From: Tubiluchus corallicola
Lineage: Eukaryota > Priapulida > Priapulimorpha > Priapulimorphida > Tubiluchidae
Assembly: GCA_030141605.1 (NCBI GenBank)
Contig: JAQGDQ010000004.1
Location: forward strand, 746,001 to 806,000
Direction: 5' to 3'
DNA length: 60,000 bases
A program made the position numbers and the translations under genes. The notes beneath the pieces are model-generated. The model was not told the origin of the DNA and made no database searches. It saw only the letters and a list, made by a program, of their open reading frames with translations. Shown piece by piece: positions 58,001 through 60,000 of this stretch (within the stretch, counting starts at the first letter, position 1; each line of letters begins with the position of its first letter).

Positions 58001-59728
58001 AGCCGTTGGCTGCTCGTGCAGCTCCTCCGCCTAGTGTCGAGGTACAGTGTGGGCGAGCTACAGTGAAAGGATCAATGAAGATATAATTTAAGTCAACAAT
58101 TCGTTGAAAGAAAGTGGTGGTACCATTGACCTTGAAATATTCAGCACTTGCACGGTGTTTTCAGATTAAACTTATCACAGCTCTTCTTAAACTTCCCAGC
58201 AATATTCGCTCGCAATCAGTCAGCCAAAATCTCCATAATCTCCTTATCTGCGCTTTATTTTTTACTTCTATCGTATATATCTATCATACATCTTCATTTT
58301 TGGCGTGCATGTATTATTTAATTGTATGTAATTATGTATATTTAAATGTATTAATTTACATTTAAGTCTGTATATAGAGTGTTTTTTCTGAAAATGTATC
58401 ATCGCAAGTTAAAGACTGAAATGTCTTGAATATATCAGGTCTCCAGCATTTATCAAAGAGCCCTTTGGTAGTTTTGTAGGCGTCTACGGTATAAAAAGTT
58501 TTGCACCAAAGGCGGTACCACCTCCCGGAAAAATTGTGCTCTCTGCTGCAGTACTCTCTGCTGATAAATTAAGCAGTTCCAATACTCACAACATTTTTGG
58601 TGCAGCTTTTCATTTTTAAACTATGAAATTAAGTGCAGAACAATCTCGTATTTTCCAATCTGCTTAGCAGCAACAGGTCAACGGTTGCTTCAATGCGCGA
58701 CGTGACAGTGCCTGGACAAGAGCCGAGAGCATTGCATAAATTGTGCAATATGGTGTTGTTTTTGTACACAATGTACACAGTGTAGGATCATCAGTTTACC
58801 CAATTAATTAGCATAGATTTATCTATTTATACCAATAGGTGCAAGTTGATGGTCCTTATGGTGGAGGAAACCAAGAATGGTACAAATATGAGATAGCTGT
58901 AATGATAGGAGGAGGCATCGGCATCACACCTTATGCATCAATATTAAGTGACTTGGTGTATGGAACATCTACAAACAGATACAGGGGCGTGTACTGTAAA
59001 AAAGTAATTTGATTCGTCATATTTATTGTATGTTAGGAAGGTATATGTTGCCTTAGAAAATGTAATTATCTAAACCGACGCAACAGTATCTATCATTATT
59101 CTGCATGTCTGATGCGTATTTATGTATAAACATTGCGTATAATGTACTGTAAGAAAAGCTTGTTCAAAATGACATTTGCAGTCCTTAGTATGAGAAGGTA
59201 TATTGAGTATGCATGGACAACTAAATAACGCATATTGTTGTAGGTGTATTTCTTGTGGGTATGTCCAACGCACAGGAGCTGGGAGTGGTTTGTTGACGTA
59301 TTGCGTAATGCAGAGGAACGTGACGTCATGGGAGTGATTGATGTTCATATCTTTGTAACTCAATATTTTGACACATTTGACCTTAGAACAATGATGCTGG
59401 TAAGTTATTTATGATTGTCTATTTTATTAAGTAGTTACTAATGGCTACCGAATTCTTATGCTTTACTTGAATTTACAGATTGTTTTCATTTTTCTAGAAA
59501 TGTCATAGTTTTTTAAAACTGCTTTGGCGTGGCATAATTCTCAAGTATAGCCTGTACAGTCGCATCCAAGTTTTTCATATGTGCTCTTACTTTTTTCAGT
59601 ATATTTGTGAAAAACATTTCCAAAAATACTTCAAAAGGAGTATATTTACTGGACTTAGAGCAAAGAATCATTTTGGTCGTCCAGATTTTCAGCAAATTTT
59701 TAGATACGTCCGTTCAAAACACCCCAGG
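36236..59728 (+). CDS. Duox: Dual oxidase (DUOX), 29 exons in window, 3' partial
   Basis: Exons: 36236-36290, 40490-40564, 40746-40907, 41715-41899, 42208-42412, 43562-43728, 43865-43925, 44118-44214, 44429-44604, 44787-44959, 45425-45600, 45889-46007, 46235-46378, 46606-46740, 47562-47764, 48371-48556, 49169-49391, 49941-50034, 50230-50405, 50644-50683, 50943-51115, 52004-52234, 52637-52730, 53655-53865, 54473-54593, 54876-55105, 58839-59003, 59244-59399, 59600-59728. They sum to 4,362 bases (1,454 codons) with every phase consistent. DUOX is a calcium-regulated membrane NADPH oxidase: it moves electrons from cytosolic NADPH through FAD and two haems to oxygen outside the cell, releasing hydrogen peroxide for defence, matrix cross-linking or signalling. 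Domain order matches fly and vertebrate DUOX. The last ~45 residues lie beyond the window. Confidence 0.97.
36291..40489. other. DUOX intron 1 (4.2 kb)
   Basis: It separates the signal-peptide exon from the peroxidase exons. It has (TA)-rich low complexity near 36450-36530 and an antisense LINE fragment at about 37140-39000. The rest is AT-rich with nothing recognised. Confidence 0.75.
37140..39000 (-). pseudogene. Antisense LINE (non-LTR retrotransposon) ORF2 fragment in DUOX intron 1
   Basis: Reading the minus strand from about 39000 downward gives the pre-RT linker (S-V-K-G-T-Y-D-N-I, then P-G-R-N-G-M-S-A-D-I near 38560) and the RT start R-G-I-S-L-L-S-V-x-G-K-I-F near 38380. Next come F-S-K-I-G-C-P-P and G-S-T-A-E-A-F near 38130-38050, S-D-G-K-L-F-N-L near 37885, and the active site as L-L-F-A-N-D at 37817-37800 in place of F-A-D-D. 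Then the thumb (A-R-T-L-L-Y-G-N) and a tail near 37270-37200. Several frameshifts and the changed catalytic residue show it is dead. Family by memory: LINEs with an APE-type endonuclease. Confidence 0.82.
41028..41359 (+). repeat. Tandem duplication, 2 x 166 bp, in DUOX intron 3
   Basis: The block starting GTTCTCATGTTGTTCCCC at 41028 repeats at 41194 with a small number of differences. Both copies end in GTGCCAATAGAAAATATTGRTGGAAT. High identity suggests a recent duplication. It is intronic and does not touch exon 3 or 4. Confidence 0.9.
42413..43561. other. DUOX intron 5
   Basis: It is 1.1 kb of AT-rich DNA. A short GC-richer patch near 43308-43400 includes GGTCGCAGGATTCCCGAGGT, but I could not assign it. 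A 67-codon frame at 43027-43230 lacks splice support. Confidence 0.5.
43926..44117 (+). other. DUOX intron 7 with GC-AG splice sites
   Basis: The only donor that keeps the frame and the conserved Y-E-G-Y order is GAAG|GCATGT at 43925/43926, a GC donor. The acceptor is CAACAG at 44112-44117. GC-AG introns are about 1% of animal introns and are spliced by the normal machinery. Confidence 0.8.
46235..48556 (+). CDS. Duox: DUOX exons 13-16: first membrane segment and PH-like linker
   Basis: Exon 13 carries the end of the ectodomain with three Cys and then the first membrane segment (D-F-F-Y-V-F-S-C-I-V-L…), completed by exon 14 (A-L-A-A-Y-F-V-V). This is followed by a strongly Lys-rich cytosolic stretch. 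Exons 15 and 16 encode a beta-rich PH-like region (N-R-K-V-V-V-Q-F-G-P, R-V-P-K-D-H-D-L) and an Arg/Glu-rich helix ending R-L-E-T-F-F-R-E-A-Y. All match the DUOX order between peroxidase and EF-hand domains. Confidence 0.93.
46741..49940. other. DUOX introns 14-17
   Basis: Introns are 46741-47561 (holds the MITE-like element and a T/G-rich tract at 46741-46870), 47765-48370, 48557-49168 and 49392-49940. In the last, a short direct repeat ATTCTATAGGATAATCT occurs twice near 49857 and 49880. Nothing else was recognised. Confidence 0.6.
47241..47480. mobile_element. MITE-like element with ~35-bp terminal inverted repeats in DUOX intron 14
   Basis: From 47264 the + strand reads AAAGTGACGTTTACCCAGC then TCCGGATACGGATGCG. 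The reverse complement of 47428-47462 reads AAAGTGGCGTTTACCAGCG then TCCGGATGCGGATGCG. The inverted similarity continues outward to an ATATTTTTAG box on each side. About 240 bp in all, with no coding capacity, it fits a non-autonomous DNA transposon. The superfamily is unclear because no target duplication is obvious. The two minus-strand frames here are by-products. Confidence 0.72.
49169..50405 (+). CDS. Duox: DUOX exons 17-19: calcium-binding EF-hand region
   Basis: Exon 17 encodes a canonical EF-hand loop, D-V-D-K-N-G-Y-I-S-Y-Q-D-F, at about residues 826-838, preceded by the conserved E-F-A-E-A-L-G-M block. Exon 18 should encode the second EF-hand but reads Y-D-I-L-N-V-S-Q-E-E-H-L-S-V-K-D-F. 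The loop is longer and lacks the Asp/Asn-Gly calcium ligands, so it probably does not bind calcium. Exon 19 carries the third, degenerate EF-like helix (L-S-Y-E-E-F). In DUOX, calcium binding to these hands turns on the oxidase. Confidence 0.93.
50644..54593 (+). CDS. Duox: DUOX exons 20-25: haem-binding transmembrane oxidase core
   Basis: Six membrane segments follow the EF-hand region. The four haem-ligand histidines are present with NOX-family spacing. The first pair is M-F-H-K (exon 22) and A-V-H-T-V-G-H (exon 23), 14 residues apart. The second pair is T-H-H-L-Y (exon 24) and V-I-H-G, 13 residues apart from the first His of H-H. The G-x-x-V-T-R-G-A-A and Q-Y-V-P-L-D-S blocks are typical of DUOX. 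The two haems would carry electrons across the membrane to extracellular oxygen. Exon 20 is only 40 bp. Confidence 0.95.
51116..52003. other. DUOX intron 21
   Basis: It contains a CA/T-rich, codon-like but low-complexity stretch near 51300-51660 (repeated ATCATTATTATC-type units), which yields a Thr/His-rich open frame without splice or homology support. Confidence 0.5.
52235..54472. other. DUOX introns 22-24
   Basis: Introns are 52235-52636, 52731-53654 and 53866-54472. The part at about 52840-53450 is less AT-rich than its neighbours and may be an old transposon remnant, but I recognise no motif. The others are AT-rich with nothing seen. Confidence 0.5.
54876..59728 (+). CDS. Duox: DUOX exons 26-29: FAD- and NADPH-binding dehydrogenase domain
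   Basis: Exon 26 holds the FAD site: S-G-Q-W-V-R-L followed by E-Y-H-A-L-T-L-T-S-A-P-H-E. The usual H-P-F-T motif of NOX enzymes reads H-A-L-T here; fly DUOX, from memory, has H-S-F-T. Exon 27 holds V-D-G-P-Y-G and the NADPH-binding G-G-G-I-G-I-T-P-Y-A-S-I-L. Exons 28 and 29 carry F-L-W-V-C-P-T-H, F-D-L-R-T-M-M-L and F-T-G-L-R-A-K-N-H-F-G-R-P-D. The last exon, expected to hold a C-G-P block and a C-terminal aromatic residue, lies past 60000. Intron 26 is 3.7 kb. Confidence 0.95.
55106..58838. other. DUOX intron 26 (3.7 kb)
   Basis: It lies between the FAD exon and the NADPH exon. It contains a GC-rich block at about 57480-58075 and several short frames (55815-56057, 56268-56489, 56794-57090) without clear similarity. 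The joined exons match DUOX without a gap, so no coding exon is expected here. Confidence 0.65.
57480..58075 (-). mobile_element. GC-rich block, possible LINE 5' region (minus strand)
   Basis: About 600 bp are clearly richer in G and C than the surrounding DNA. They give overlapping Arg/Pro/Ala-rich frames on the minus strand (for example P-G-A-K-R-I-A-P-L-S-F-G at about 57870-57840). The composition resembles the GC-rich 5' end of some LINE families. I recognise no endonuclease or RT motif, so the call is tentative. Confidence 0.35.
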
Positions 59729-60000
59729 GTAAGTGTATACTTGAGTACGTGAAAAGTTGTTGAAAGCCGTGGCACGAGTGCTGGTGAGATTTGTTAGTTG
59801 CCAAAAGGTGATATTAGTGGGATCAATAAATTTAACGAAGCATCGCTGTTGTTACAGTGCATGTTGCCACTGATGCTTATTGTTCTGAACAAATTTCAAA
59901 CTTCAAGCGTCGTAGACATAATTCTATAAGCCAAAATGAAAAGTAGGCAAATCCTGAAAATAGTAGATTGATTGTTGCCTGATTTTCTACTTGTATTAAT
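59729..60000. other. Start of DUOX intron 29, to window edge
   Basis: GTAAGT follows exon 29 at 59729. No further exon is seen before the window ends. The last DUOX exon should lie downstream. Confidence 0.75.

Overview
The window is a stretch of AT-rich metazoan DNA. Long introns with standard GT-AG splice sites, animal-only gene families, and Ty3/gypsy, BEL/Pao and LINE retroelements all point to an invertebrate animal. The sequence alone does not settle the phylum. No prokaryotic features, CRISPR arrays or confident RNA genes were seen.

Two protein-coding genes dominate, both on the + strand. (1) A class B (secretin-family) peptide-hormone GPCR, closest by recall to the calcitonin/DH31 receptor group, runs from 8114 to 31392. 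Eight exons encode TM1 to TM7 and the C-terminal tail with consistent splice phases. The exons for the N-terminal hormone-binding ectodomain were not found and may lie upstream or outside the window. (2) A dual oxidase (DUOX) runs from 36236 to 59728 in 29 recognisable exons (about 1,454 residues). It covers signal peptide, peroxidase homology domain, first membrane segment, PH-like linker, EF-hands, haem-binding ferric-reductase core, FAD site and NADPH site. Only about the last 45 residues should lie beyond the right edge.

The 14.5-kb intron between the TM1 and TM2 exons of the GPCR holds an 11.6-kb Ty3/gypsy LTR retrotransposon (8967-20572). It has 382-bp LTRs, an ATAT target duplication and a tRNA-Leu-type primer-binding site. 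The LTRs are about 98% identical, but gag-pol is broken by stops, frameshifts and an internal deletion. Its reverse transcriptase is split by a 2,020-bp antisense BEL/Pao fragment (12991-15010) flanked by GTCCT.

The rest is repeat-rich. A degenerate LINE tail lies near 1.4-1.9 kb, and a foldback-like inverted array of short repeats lies at 4.3-5.35 kb. Copies of a diverged dispersed repeat lie in GPCR introns and upstream of DUOX. A 300-bp solo-LTR-like element lies between the genes. An antisense LINE fragment lies in DUOX intron 1, a short terminal-inverted-repeat element in DUOX intron 14, and a GC-rich block in DUOX intron 26.

The two genes have separate jobs: peptide-hormone signalling, and regulated hydrogen peroxide production. 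Nothing suggests a shared pathway. I found no clearly new biological system. The best leads are the young-looking but coding-dead composite gypsy/BEL element, the degenerate second EF-hand and altered FAD motif of the DUOX, and several unclassified inverted-repeat elements.
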